From Azorinus chamasolen (lineage: Eukaryota; Mollusca; Bivalvia; Cardiida; Solecurtidae), in NCBI GenBank assembly GCA_963576725.1, contig OY755242.1, positions 62,376,324 to 62,440,323 of the forward strand: 64,000 nt of DNA. Direction: 5' to 3'. Position 1 is the stretch's first letter, and every line of letters begins with the position of its first letter. Positions 39,994-51,152 of the stretch are shown here, piece by piece. The position numbers were made by a program, and so were the translations under genes. The notes under the pieces are model-generated. The model was not told the DNA's origin and ran no database searches. It saw only the letters and a list, made by a program, of their open reading frames with translations.

Positions 39994-40017
39994 TGCGGAA
40001 CAAAGAATGTACTGTCA

Positions 40018-40095
40018 TTTACAAACAATGTAGAACAAGTTCAAAAGGTTCCAAGAGGAGGAGCCTCTGGTCAGATGTTGTGCAGTTTGTTTTTC
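40018..40095. repeat. Decayed T1-type hairpin
   Basis: TTTACAAACAATGTAGAACA with GGTTCCAAGAGGAGGAGCC apex; no outer ends. Confidence 0.45.
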
Positions 40096-40125
40096 AAAAT
40101 CATCTCACAAACGACTAAACTATCG

Positions 40126-40361
40126 TTAACCCCTTCCTTATTGAACATTCACGTAAGAAATGATGAATGTATGAACTATCAATAAGCTGAATGGCATCAC
40201 TTGAGCATGTTTACCACTACAGCTGTAGAATCAGATATATAATATTTTCCATAAGCAAACAGAGCAGACCCTGATCAGACAGCTCCTTCAGGAGCTGTCT
40301 GATTTGGGTCTCCTCTGTTTACAAATGCGTCAAACGGCGTCTTTATGAGGTAGAGGATTAC
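40126..40361 (-). mobile_element. T1 element
   Basis: TTAACCCCTTCCTTATTGAA, long arm, hairpin with apex GCTCCTTCAGGAGC, short arm CAAACGGCGTCTTTATGAGG. Confidence 0.85.
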
Positions 40362-40529
40362 ATTATGATGAGACATTCCACATTTACAAGCCAGCATTAA
40401 AACATTAACTTATGGATAAGTATACTATCCCATTTATATTCATATTTGATAAGGTTTTTTTCTTACTAGTCTATGCACCTTGTCATGTTTAGAACGCGTT
40501 GTAAGATGTTTTACCCATATACGTTAAGA

Positions 40530-40792
40530 GTCAATCATTTTCCCTGATGTAAACATAGTGACTGTTTCACGCATTTGCAAACAGAGTAGACCAAGATCAG
40601 ACGGCCCCCACAGGAGCCGTCTGACCATGTTCTACTCTATTTAATTATGAAACTATAATATATTGGCTCTAGTTTCTACCAATATCAAAATATCCTGTGT
40701 ACATAACTACATATGTCATTATAAGAATTCAGCTAACAAATATTCAAGTCGTCAGTATTTCTTACATGAATATCTAATGGGCAAAAGGGAAA
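40530..40792 (+). mobile_element. T1 element, both termini eroded
   Basis: CAATCATTTTCCCTGATGTA, hairpin with GGCCCCCACAGGAGCC apex, long arm, GGGCAAAAGGGAAAG. Confidence 0.75.
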
Positions 40793-40914
40793 GCTAAATT
40801 CTTTGCACGTTAAGTATTTATAACCTGCCAAAGTATTCATCTCCTGCATCTCTCAAAGTAAATTTTAATTGTCTTCCGCTTCTCTTCAAACTGTCTGTCA
40901 TAGTATTAAGCATG

Positions 40915-41122
40915 TACTCTATACGCATATTTACGTCTTTGCAAACAGAGTAGACCAAGATCAGATGGTTCCTGTAAAAGCCATCTGACCAGGTATGTTC
41001 GTTTATGGAATAATGTACATATGTTTCTTTTGCTTCTGCAATGACGAAACATTATTGTGTGCATATGACATAATGAAAGTTCATCTTATTACTAACCATA
41101 ATGTAATTCTTTCTTGCATTAA
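40915..41122 (+). mobile_element. T1 element, shortened
   Basis: TACTCTATACGCATATTTAC; hairpin with apex TTCCTGTAAAAG; the long arm runs to TTAA 41119-41122, shared with the next T3. Confidence 0.65.
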
Positions 41123-41343
41123 CCCATTTCCTGATAGACTACATTTAGACCCAACCTCTTTGAATAAATCTACCGAAAAGGAGCATTTACAAGAGAAATG
41201 GAAAAATAGAATTGCGTAGTTTTGAAACCAATGTGATTTATAGAGCATTTGCTCCTATGGAGCAAATGCTCTATTTATCACAATGGTTTAAAAAGGTTTT
41301 TGACAGACAAGTCAAAATGTGTCAATAATAGGGAGTGGCTTAA
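41119..41343 (+). mobile_element. T3 element
   Basis: TTAACCCATTTCCTGATAGA ... AGGGAGTGGCTTAA; hairpin apex GCTCCTATGGAGC. Confidence 0.85.
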
Positions 41344-41653
41344 TTAATACTGATGAAGTAAAGAATTCACCAATTTGAATGCTGGCAGTATCTGGATTCA
41401 AACTAGTTGCATGTAGGTTATCACGGACGCGCCTTTCGGTGGCAATAGGGCTGTCCTTGCAACTTTTTTCGTCTGATGGTACATGTGTATTTATGCCTGC
41501 ACATATTCAAGTTACTCGGCGTCAAATTAAATCCTGTCTGGGTTTTGATCAGAGTTTATTCGAAGCAGACGAGAATCCGTGATATTATTGTCAGATAGTT
41601 TCGTTGAGAAAATTACAGTCTGCCATCTAGTTATTGAAAGAGGTTTTTCTCAT
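41344..41653. other. Unassigned stretch
   Basis: A 67-codon open frame (41379-41582 +) has no recognisable domain; codon context is not persuasive. Confidence 0.4.
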
Positions 41654-41902
41654 AACCCTTTACTCCATAAATACGCCTTTCTATGCCTTTGAAAACAGAG
41701 TATACCCAGATCAGACGGCTACTATAGGAGCCGCCTGATCAGGGGTCTGCTCTGTTTGTTTTTAATATAATGTAGATAATGTAGATATGATTATCTAGTT
41801 TCTGTCACAATAAAGAATTATTTTGTTCATTGTAACATTTTAAAATGCAATGCATTAATCTTCATAATGTCCACATTTCCTGAATATTCATGGAGTAAAG
41901 GG
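41654..41902 (+). mobile_element. T1 element
   Basis: ATAACCCTTTACTCCATAAA ... GGAGTAAAGGG; hairpin with apex GCTACTATAGGAGC; ATAATGTAGATA duplicated just right of the hairpin. Confidence 0.85.
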
Positions 41903-42124
41903 CTACTCTCCAATCTATCTTTGTCTAGCATCCTGACAAAGGGACATAAACATACAGTGTAGATCAGACGGATCTTTCATCAAGTTCATGCGGAACCCTC
42001 TGATTACATTCTATATCGTTTCAGGAGTTCTCTGATCCATGGTCAAGTCAGTTTTTTGGTCACATCGGAAAAGTAATTCTCCAAGAAACCTCTTTTCAAA
42101 TGAACATTACATTGGTTCCTAATA

Positions 42125-42440
42125 CAGTTGAACTGCGATATATCGAACTCGGATAACTCGAACTTCGGGATAACTCGGACTAAAATGTCGGTCCTTCCAA
42201 AATTTACAATACAGAATTCCTCTAAAATCTATCACTGCGCATATCTAGAAACACATGCGACATCTTAATGCATGTCTAACGCGATGCTGAAAGCCCCTGT
42301 AGGAGCTTTCATCATTACTTTAGATCTGCATTAAGCTGTGAACTTGAGAAATTGTCCAGATTAGAAATGGATAACTCGGATTTTGGTTATATTGAATTAA
42401 TTTGTATGATCCCTTGAAGTTCGAGATATCAAAGTACACG
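42125..42440 (+). mobile_element. M4 element
   Basis: Left TA present; CAGTTGAACTGCGATATATC ... GATATCAAAGTACACG (eroded). Hairpin apex GCCCCTGTAGGAGC. Confidence 0.85.
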
Positions 42441-42477
42441 TATAGTTACACATTTGGGCATGTTCACTAATAAAATG

Positions 42478-43192
42478 TGGGTTGAATGGGCTAACTAATG
42501 TCATGCACGAGTAACATGTGTGGTTTGAATCGGCTAACTAATGTCATGCACGAGTAACATGTGGTTTGAATCGGCTAACTAATGTCATGCACGAGTAGCA
42601 TGTGTGGTTTGAATGGGCTAACTAATGTCATGCACGAGTAACATGTGTGGTTTGAATGGGCTAACTAATGCCATGCATGAGTAACATGTGTGATTTGAAT
42701 GGGCTAACTAATGCCATGCATGAGTTACGTGTGTGGTTTGAATGGGCTAACTCATGCCATGCACGAGTAACATGTGTGGTTTGAATGGGCTAACTAATGT
42801 CATGCATGAGTAACATGTGTGTTTTGAATGGGCTAACTAATGCCATGCATGAGTAACGTGTGTGGTTTGAATGGGCTAACTAATGCCATGCATGAGTAAC
42901 ATGTGTGATTTGAATGGGCTAACTAATGCCATGCATGAGTTACGTGTGTGGTTTGAATGGGCTAACTAATGCCATGCATGAGTAACATGTGTGGTTTGAA
43001 TGGGCTAACTAATGCCATGCACGAGTAACATGTGTGGTTTGAATGGGCTAACTAATGCCATGCACGAGTAACATGTGTGGTTTGAATGGGCTAACTAATG
43101 TCATGCACGAGTAACATGTGTGGTTTGAATGGGCTAACTAATGTCATGCATGAGTAACATGTGGGTTGAATGGGCTAAATAATGTCATATGA
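42478..43192 (+). repeat. 43-bp minisatellite, about 17 units
   Basis: Unit TGGTTTGAATGGGCTAACTA+ATGTCATGCACGAGTAACATGTG. Variant positions (GTC/GCC, CACG/CATG, ACATG/ACGTG) recur in blocks (about 42.66-42.76 and 42.84-42.96 kb), suggesting multi-unit duplication inside the array. Confidence 0.95.
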
Positions 43193-43235
43193 GAGTGTTA
43201 CACGGTTCTGATTTTAAAAAATTTGCTTCTAGCTA

Positions 43236-43439
43236 CAGTAAACCCATCTAAACCGGACGTTCAATTTAATATCGATACCGGTCTTGGCGACAGCTGACAA
43301 GTTAATGGAGAGAAAAGGTCATGCAGAGAGCTCATAGTGAAGCGTTCTGCATAATTTTAACCATGCACCAAGCAGCCACCTGCCAAAAAGTGTCTTAAAT
43401 TCTTCCCTACTAGAATTCTGGTTTAGAGGGGGTTTACTG
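43236..43439 (+). mobile_element. M3 element
   Basis: TA-flanked; CAGTAAACCCATCTAAACCG ... GAGGGGGTTTACTG; hairpin decayed (GCTCATAGTGAAGC). Confidence 0.8.
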
Positions 43440-43509
43440 TATATGACTTTCTGTTAACCTTTGAAAACGGTAGCGTCACGATCCATAGTGTTTAAGCTAT
43501 ATATAGCTG

Positions 43510-43703
43510 TACATCTAAAGCGACCTCTAAATAAACATTCTGGGTATCTAAAAGCAATGTAGCTGCTTACTGCAGAAAGGCAATACTACAAAAGGCTCCT
43601 ATAGGAGTTTTCTGTGTAACTTTCTTCTTGCATTAAGCTACCAACTCCTTCTACCGCCCGGGGTCAGACTTCCTTTTGGTGGTCACACTAGAAGGGTTTT
43701 CCT
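43510..43703 (+). mobile_element. M2 element
   Basis: Left end eroded (TCTAAAGCGACCTCTAAATA), right end AGAAGGGTTTTCCTG plus TA; hairpin apex GCTCCTATAGGAG. Confidence 0.75.
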
Positions 43704-43984
43704 GTATTATTTTGATGGAACACGGGAGAAAAATAACCTTGTTAATGGAAGCAGAAAACATTGAGTTTTGCAGACCACTCTTTTCTTAGCATGGCTAGAT
43801 TGATGAGCCATCAACTGAGAGGATGCGTCGTTTGGCTGCAATCATCGGGAACCAAACATCGATCTGCAGTAGAACCCCTCTAAAGCGACCATGAATGAAC
43901 ATTTAATGTCTTTGAAAGCAGGTCGTGGCTTAATGCAAGACGAAAACAATATAGAAAGCTCCTGTAACCATCTTCCTTCATCAA

Positions 43985-44273
43985 TCCGTTCCATGTTGCA
44001 TATTCATGTAAGAAGTAATGATGTCATGAATATTAATTAGAATATTCTTTTATAAGGGCATTTAAATGCAGGGCATTTTGATTCAGTCAAAACAGTGTAG
44101 AATCAGACCTATATAATACCCTAGGCAACCAGAGCAGACACCGATCAGACCTATATAATACCCTAGGCACACAGAGCAGACCCCGATCAGACGGCTCCTA
44201 TAGAAGCCGTATAATCAGGGTCTACTCCGTTCGCAAATGCGTGAAAAATGCGTTTTTTAAGGGGAAAGGTTAA
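43985..44273 (-). mobile_element. T1 element with a 42-bp internal duplication
   Basis: CCGTTCCATGTTGCATATTC, long arm, then ATCAGACCTATATAATACCC...CAGAGCAGAC repeated at 44102 and 44144, hairpin, short arm, GGGGAAAGGTTAA. Confidence 0.75.
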
Positions 44274-44287
44274 AGTGCCACCCGACT

Positions 44288-44485
44288 TTAACCCTGTCAG
44301 TGCCAGAAGTGTCGTCTGCTGGACACATTTTCGTCTGCTTGAAGTTTTAGTGTGGGCGCTTGTTAAACGTCTTTATAGCACGATGAAAAGAGCGTCAAAC
44401 ATTTGAATCATGGAAAGATGCCGGGTTACTCGGCGTCTCACCCGGGTCCGAGATGTTTACATTTGATATCACAGACCCGTCTTCA
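44288..44485 (-). mobile_element. T7 element, right end eroded
   Basis: TTAACCCTGTCAGTGCCAGA, GTGTCGTCTGCTGGACAC, GCCGGGTTACTCGGCG hairpin apex; the left hairpin arm has decayed. Confidence 0.6.
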
Positions 44486-44528
44486 TCTCACTGATGGGTT
44501 TAAGACCCATACTTAGTCCTGGCCCCGA

Positions 44529-44654
44529 GGTAATAAAACATTTTGCTTGAGTCTGAGATCATTCTCAAGCATCTGATTGGTCAGATTCTGAGCAAGCTCA
44601 GAATCTGACCAATCAGATACTTGAGAATGATCTCAGACTCAACGTTTTATAACC
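44529..44654. repeat. F2 fold-back element
   Basis: Arms GGTAATAAAAC / GTTTTATAACC and AGTCTGAGATCATTCTCAAG / complement, apex TCTGAGCAAGCTCAGA. Closely matches the copy at 2169-2302. Confidence 0.85.
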
Positions 44655-44699
44655 TTGGACCCTGTATTTCGGAGGTCGCGTTAGAAGGGATGTACTGTA

Positions 44700-45535
44700 T
44701 TACATTTCTTGTATTTGTCAGATGTCAAACGAGGTAATCCGACCGTACTGGATGCAGGCTGTTTGCACATGCTATCACCAGCTCACAATGAGATATGGCA
44801 CGACATTTGCGAATTCATAATAACATGTGCAAACACTTTGGAGACAGATGATACACCCAGATAGTTTGCCTCTCATCGGGTTCTTGGTGGTTTAATACAG
44901 AGGTACAGGTAATATGCGTAAATTAAATCATTTTCAAGAATAACTCCTTTAGTTGTCCATCAAAGCCAAATAAATAATATTACTTCGGGTTTGGTTGAGA
45001 AATGACGATTTAAGTATCTGAGTATGCATATTTACCTGTTGCACTGGGTTTAATATTATCATTCAAGAATTTGACATACAATGTATATATAGGCTAAGAT
45101 TTGTATACAGGTTCTCAATAGAAAACGACAACGTTACCTGTAGGGTGAAAATAGTTCAGGTAGCGAGGAAGAAATCATCGATGCTGTGAACGCCGTACAC
45201 CACTGGTCACATGATAGTCACATGACAAATCCAAAATATGTACCTGAAATATACAATTTCAAGAATAAACTTATATAACGGCAGATATCGGAATTTAGGT
45301 TTGCAAAATGACTTAAAGTCCCGTTATATTTTTACATGAATTAATTGCTGCGCTCTGTTAGCTCTCAAATGCTTATAAAAGAAGTCTTGTATAAAAGCAC
45401 CACCATTTTACGTTTTGTTTGTTCAAAAACGACACAGGAAAATATCGCGTAAAAACAGAACATTCTGAATTTAGCGCGTATGTCAGCGAATAACGTGACC
45501 ACGGACTGTAATTTATATGCATGTAGTAATTCTGT
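44700..45535. other. Mostly unassigned, with an F1 arm
   Basis: T7/T8 traces at about 44735-44890. An F1 tail and arm lie at about 44925-45010 (GTTTGGTTGAGAAATGACGA), where the word CAAATAAATAATATTACTTC replaces the core and recurs at 46378-46397. Nothing recognised from 45030 to 45535. Confidence 0.45.
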
Positions 45536-45536
45536 T

Positions 45537-45791
45537 CTATTTTAGAGTGCATTCAAACAACAAAAGAGAAACTAGAGCTGACAAATTGCCAGCAGCTGGC
45601 TCCATATTCCCTACGTTTGTTGGTTTAAGCGGACGATGTGTCTCGAATGTGACCACTGTCTCTTTACTTATTTCCTGTTCTCCTCTGATATTACCTTTAA
45701 ATACGAACCCCGCCGTGTGTCGCCATTTTTTGTTTACTTTCCTTGAGAGCAGACGCCACGTGGCGACCACGTTATAGTAGCTCATTTGCAT
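45537..45791 (-). promoter_or_regulatory. Possible promoter/first-exon region
   Basis: A GC-richer patch holds the 12-bp palindrome CGCCACGTGGCG (45754-45765, E-box core CACGTG) and an octamer ATTTGCAT (45784-45791), within 40 bases. On the minus strand AAAAAATGGCGACACACGGC follows, then a donor-like AAAGGTAATA. The 84-codon minus-strand frame here has no recognisable domain. The role is inferred from motif clustering only. Confidence 0.25.
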
Positions 45792-46118
45792 TTAATGGAC
45801 GATCTGATCAACTAGTGATTCCCATGGTAAATACTGCTCATGTCTTCGAAATAAAACAGTTTCCAAGCATCACGACGTGTTTGCTACCGTTTTAAAACCA
45901 TCTCTTGACAATAACCCATCTATTCAAAAGTGGTTCTAACATGTAAAGTGACTTTAAAGTGGTAGTCTCTACAAAAACGCATATTTTCAATAAAGTCATA
46001 TATCGTGTTGGCTATTTTCAATTATTGTTATGAAGATTGCCAAATTGAAAATTTTCGAAAAATGCTTTTGTGATAAACAGTTAACCGTTTTCATCGATTC
46101 TTATAAGTTTTTGTTATA

Positions 46119-46322
46119 CAGCAAAACCTCTCTATAACGGCCACTAAATTACATCAAGTATTTTATGTTAAAGGCAGGTGGCTGCTTAAAGCCAAGTAAA
46201 TGTAAAACTGAACGCTCCTATAGGAACGTTCTGTTTTACTTTCACCTTGCTTTAAGCAGCCACCTGCCCTAAATACCAACTAATTCACACCATTTAGTAG
46301 CCGTTATAGAGAGGTTTTACTG
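46119..46322 (+). mobile_element. M1 element
   Basis: CAGCAAAACCTCTCTATAAC ... GAGAGGTTTTACTG, TA-flanked; apex GCTCCTATAGGAAC. Confidence 0.9.
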
Positions 46323-46497
46323 TAAAACAAAATATTATCGGCCTATTTCGAAAATTTACGAAACTAAGACACAACCCAAATAAATAATATTACTTCGGCA
46401 ACTAACATCTGGGTCTTCGATATGAAACACATGAAGTGTATGACTTCTTCGGCGTTTATTTTTATCGGTTTTCATGCGATATACTTACAGTAAAACT

Positions 46498-46688
46498 CTC
46501 TATAACGGCCACTAAATTGTGTTAATTAGTTGGTAATCAGGACAGGTGGCTGCTTAAAGCAAGGCGAAAGTAAACAGACCGCTCCTATAGGAGCGTTCTG
46601 TTTTACTTTCACCTTGCTTTAAGCAGCCACCTGCCTCTAACAAAAGTAGTTGATGTAGTTTAGTGGCCGTTATAGAGAGGTTTTACTG
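46498..46688 (-). mobile_element. M1 element
   Basis: CAGTAAAACTCTCTATAACG ... GAGAGGTTTTACTG, TA-flanked; apex GCTCCTATAGGAGC. Opposite orientation to the M1 at 46119. Confidence 0.9.
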
Positions 46689-46917
46689 TAGTTTCAGCAA
46701 ATTAACAAATTATTTAGAAAATATCTAGGCATTTTAAAACGCGTTTCAAGTAGAGACTACCAGCTATACAGTGACACTATGCAAACCAAATTGCCTTATT
46801 GATTTACCTCGATCATGGGGAAAAGTACATCTTAATATATAGTAAATCGAACGGGGTTTTCAAAATCTCCTTGTATAGATAACGATGCGATCTCAATAAT
46901 CAGGTCTAATTATGAAT

Positions 46918-47030
46918 CTTAAGTGTAGGTGGTTGCTTAATGCAGGGCGACAGTTTTACAAAAAAAACCAACTGCATTAAGCAACCTCGGTCTTTTTTTA
47001 AAGAAACCTATGTTTATTCCTAATGTCGCT
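46918..47030 (+). mobile_element. M2 relic
   Basis: GTAGGTGGTTGCTTAATGCA and CTGCATTAAGCAACC remain; apex replaced by an A run. Confidence 0.6.
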
Positions 47031-48330
47031 TACTCTATGTCACAAAGACATTTCGATAACAAAGTATTGCCGGAAGAATTCATAGTTGCAGAGAATGAAC
47101 AATTCGTTAAAGTTATAAAATTGATCTAGATAATACAGATCACACAGCAGGTTGATTCCTTGGGCTAGCCAATAAGAGTTCATCTACTATTTGCTTCTGT
47201 AATAAAATGAGCATTTGCCGGTTCTTTGATTTTAAAAGTTCAACAAACGTGTAAATGTATATACTTGTTCACTCTCTATAATACATTTTTATATACTTTC
47301 GTCTGATATCACCGACTTTATTGCATTCAGTAATAAAGGGAAATTCATGTTCAGTATTTCAAGTCTCATATAATTGACAAAGTCTTTCATTCCTTTGTAT
47401 TCGCTCTCTCCCATATCTGTCCGTCTGTATACCTAACTTATAAGAGACAATTCGAATACTTGTAATGCATTTCCGATTGTTTCCAGTTAAATAGCTTTCT
47501 CCTGCAAAAGTAATTTTATATTTTAATTTAAAGAGTATTTGAAATAGCATTTGGCTATATATTATTATACCATTTCTGATGACAGCAAACTATTACTCTC
47601 ATTGTTTAAAAGATAATATAAAGAGCTTGACATTTATGTTTTGTGGATTCAAGCATTAGACAAACCGTAATTATGTAACAGTGCTTTAAATAACTTTCTA
47701 AGTCACCGTTTTCACATCTTATATTTCATATGACATTTAATAAATGCACAGTATGATATTATATGAGTTAAGTAACTTCAACCAATATTTGATAATTTGA
47801 ATAATTCACTTGATAATAATAGATAACGTCCTAACTCAACATGGGCGACATCGTTGCATAGATTTTGCTTCACACCTAATATCATCTTGCAAACTTTTAG
47901 GTGGTTCATTTATAGAATTTTATATTTTTTAAAACTCCAGACAGGACATGCATGATTAATGATAGCTCAAACAAATGTATCAAATAACTCAATGCTGTTT
48001 TGGTCTCAATTCAAGTGTGTTAAGACACAAAAAGAATGTTCATTGCTTTAAGAGCCTTATCGACTAAACACTGGTTGTTCAAAACAAACAAACAAACCCG
48101 TATAATTAAATGTAATGCCTAGATGGTTAAAATCATCAACAACCTCCGAAATAGAATGAGTAATTTATCCTTGTCGTGAATACGAGTTTTACATTTTTGT
48201 GATAAACGGCAATTTTCGTTTTGCTGTATTAACATCATGTATCTTAAAAGGTTGAAAATCATCTGTAGAGTTACCTACGAACAGTATGGCATCAGCAAGG
48301 CAGAATTACATACTACATATTTCAATTAAA
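47031..48330. other. AT-rich, repeat-poor stretch
   Basis: No hairpin family members and no credible ORF in about 1.3 kb. This is one of the two longest element-free blocks. Confidence 0.5.
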
Positions 48331-49492
48331 GAAAATGTGTCCATGGGACACGGATGCCTCCGTCAGGTTTTTTTCCTAAATTGCACTGAAATTGATTGAC
48401 TTAAAGACAGCATGATTATTTTGTGACCACGACGCAAGACGGATGATCCCTTGCCTATAGTCGCCTCTGCGACACACAAGCGACACAATACTTTACTATT
48501 GGCTAATAGTTTGATTTTGTATACACAACAATTACAAATTACTAATAATCCAACCATAAACAGGAAGAGGATTAACTGTAAAAATCATCCAAATCACCAC
48601 ATTCAACCAAAGAGTCGGCAAACAGGGAGTATATGAATGAAGGACATGAAAAGGGGAGACACAGTACAACTCACTATGATTTTGCTTCAGACCAAATATC
48701 AAATCATTCCAATATACACAAGCTAAGAAATCTTTGACGAAAAGTTTTGTCATTAAACAATCACCCAAACCTAATCAAAGTGTCGGCAAACAGAAAGTAG
48801 ATGAATAACAGACCTGAAAAAGGGAGACACGGTACAACTCACTATGATTATGCTTCAGACCAATAATTAAATCATTCCAGCTTAAACAAGCAAAGAAATC
48901 TTTTGACGAACATTTTTGTCATTAAACAATCACCAAAATTCATTCAAAGTGTAGGCAAACAGGAAGCAGATGAATGGCAGACCTGAAAAGGGAAGACATG
49001 GTACAACTTACTATGCTTATGCTTCAAACCAAATATCAAATCATTCCAGCATACACAAGCGAAGAAATCTTTGACGAAATTATTTGTCATTAAACAATCA
49101 CACAAACTCAATAAAATTGTCGGCAAACAGGAAGTAGATGTATGACAGACCTGAAAAGGGAAGACATGGTACAACTCACTGTGCTTATGCTTCAGACCAA
49201 ATATCAAATCATTCAAGCCTACACATGCGAAGAAATCTATGACGAAAAGTTTTGTTTTGTCATTAAACAATCATCAAGATTCAACCAAAGTGTCGGCAAA
49301 CAGGAAGTAGATGAACGACATAAATGAAAAGGGGAGACACGGTGCAACTCACAATGACTATGCTTCAAACCAAATATCAAATCATTCCAGCATATACGAG
49401 CGAAGAAATACATGACGAAAATTTTACAGGACGGACGTACGGACGGACAAGGGTAAAACTTAATGCCCCGTCGCACAAAGGCGGGGGCATAA
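48331..49492. mobile_element. N2: dispersed element containing a 169-bp tandem array
   Basis: GTGTCCATGGGACACGGATG (about 48338) marks one end; GGACGGACGTACGGACGGAC and GCCCCGTCGCACAAAGGCGG (49433-49490) mark the other. The array occupies the right part. Its GACGGACGG-plus-hairpin end resembles N1. Confidence 0.6.
48575..49427 (+). repeat. 169-bp tandem array, five units
   Basis: The word GTCGGCAAACAG (one copy GTAGGC) falls at 48613, 48782, 48951, 49119 and 49292, giving spacings of 169, 169, 168 and 173. Each unit has GACCTGAAAAGGGGAGACAC and CTTCAGACCAAATATCAAAT. Repeated open frames on both strands are by-products, since the period is not a multiple of three. Confidence 0.9.
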
Positions 49493-50165
49493 AACTAGTG
49501 ATGTCAGAAAAATATCTTGCAAAAATATTCCTAACTCTTCAAAGAAGAGGGCAAACAATGCCGGTGAATTGTTTTTGCCTTGCCGTAAGCCTGCCGATAT
49601 GCTAAAAAATAAGAAAACAAATTACATTGTTATATTCAAAACTTAGCGTCTGCATACATATAGGTATTTTGCCATCTAACCTAATGTTAAAATGATTTGT
49701 ACCATAACGTGTTAGTATAAGCATAACCAAATATTATTTAGAGTATTTTCAATCAATACATGTAAAATAGATATAGCGTCCACGTTTAGCCTTTCTTTTC
49801 CAACTCTAAATTGACAATCGGATAACAAATTATTATTCTCAAATCATTGCCCGGCTCTTGCTTTTAATATACTACTACTGGTAAAGAATTTTTCGAGATA
49901 ACTCGAAAGTGTAATACCACGATAATTGTTTCAGTAACTTTATTAGTCAGTTGTACATTACTTTTGACCATACTTTGGGAAAGTATCTGGGCTCAGAAAA
50001 TTATTAAATATATCAGTTAAATGCTAAATAGGTTTATATGATGACTCAGTGAAAAATCCATGTACATGTAATGAATTATCACTAGGCGCTCATGCTACGT
50101 TTTAATGTTAGCTATCCACCTCTTATATTATAATAGGAACATTTAAGTCCTCGAATGTTTGATTC
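49493..50165. other. AT-rich unassigned stretch
   Basis: Nothing recognised. Confidence 0.5.
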
Positions 50166-50381
50166 ACTAACCCTTTCGCTGCCAATTCCGGATCTGTGAT
50201 TACCTATGCAAACATTTTGGATCCAGATGAGACGCCGAGTAACTCGGCGTCTCATCAGGATCCAAACTGTTTGTTACTGTTACTATGTTTTTGAAACAAA
50301 AATGAAGAAAATCAAAAGAATGAAAATTTGTAGCAGACGACAAAGTTAGCAGACGACAGAGTTTGGCAGCGAAAGGGTTAA
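50166..50381 (+). mobile_element. T7 element (type copy)
   Basis: CTAACCCTTTCGCTGCCAAT ... TTTGGCAGCGAAAGGGTTAA. Hairpin CAAACATTTTGGATCCAGAT / CAGGATCCAAACTGTTTG with apex GCCGAGTAACTCGGC. The right arm repeats GCAGACGACA(A/G)AGTT. Confidence 0.9.
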
Positions 50382-50627
50382 ATTATAATCCCTATTTTTA
50401 TAAAAAAAACTTTCAACTTCCACTATAAGAGCAGTTTTGATATCAACATATATACCATCAAAATAGTGTTTAAATGCTTCAGCATTAGTATCAGTTTCTA
50501 TTTGCGTTTTGTTTTGAGTAAACTATTGCCAAAAATCTTTCGGTTCACATATTTTTCATTGTTTCTAATTATCTCCATTTTTAAGTTTATACAATTGTTT
50601 CTTTTTCCTCATCACTTTCTTGATCTT

Positions 50628-50867
50628 TGCTTTCATAAATACGCATTTCTTTGCCTTTGCAACCAGAGTAGAGCCAGATCAGCGACTATTGTAGGAACCG
50701 TCTGAGCAGGGTTTGCTCTATTTGCTTATGATATAATATAGATATAGATCTGGTTCTACTTTTTTGTCGAAGCCAAACAATTCTGTGTTAATGTGCCATT
50801 ACAAGATTAGTGTAATGTCCATGATGTCATTTTTGCTTGCATGAACACTCATGAAGTAAATGGTTAA
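50628..50867 (+). mobile_element. T1 element, left terminus eroded
   Basis: GCTTTCATAAATACGCATTT, decayed hairpin (GACTATTGTAGGAACC), right end GAAGTAAATGGTTAA. Confidence 0.8.
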
Positions 50868-50906
50868 GAAACACAGATGCGCTCTTTTCTCTGATTTGTA
50901 CCGCCA

Positions 50907-51152
50907 TTAACCCTTTCGGCGCGAAATTTCTAATTGTCGTCTGCTATCCAATGTTTGTTAAATCATTCGGTACAATCAGGAAGTGAGATAAATAAATGAA
51001 AATTCCAAAGGAATAAAGCACATATATAGAAATAGAGATTGAGACAAAAGTGAAGTCCCTGCTCCGACGCCGCCTTGAAAAGGCGGCGTCTGATCTGGGA
51101 CTGCACTATTTGTCGTGGCGCATTTTTGCGACATTGGCGGTGAAAGGGTTAA
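50907..51152 (+). mobile_element. T6 element
   Basis: TTAACCCTTTCGGCGCGAAA ... TTGGCGGTGAAAGGGTTAA; hairpin with apex CGCCGCCTTGAAAAGGCGGCG. Confidence 0.9.

Larger units (their letters stand above)
43867..44697 (+). mobile_element. M2 element hosting T1, T7 and F2
   Basis: Left half CAGTAGAACCCCTCTAAAGC ... GAAAGCTCCTGTAA; middle piece AAGTGCCACCCGACTT (44273-44288) between T1 and T7; right end GGTCGCGTTAGAAGGGATGT+ACTG, then TA. Confidence 0.65.
45960..46762. mobile_element. P element: TIR element with two M1 insertions
   Basis: Ends TGGTAGTCTCTAC and its complement, with AAACGC words just inside both. Two M1 MITEs sit in the interior. A related element is at about 61607-62043. Superfamily not assigned. 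Confidence 0.6.

Noticed and set aside
42478..43192. CRISPR-like array of regular repeats
   Set aside because: The units are contiguous with no unique spacers, and the sequence is eukaryotic; it is a minisatellite.
48944..49270. Repeated 60-108 codon frames resembling paralogous small proteins
   Set aside because: They arise from a 169-bp array on both strands; the period is not a multiple of three.
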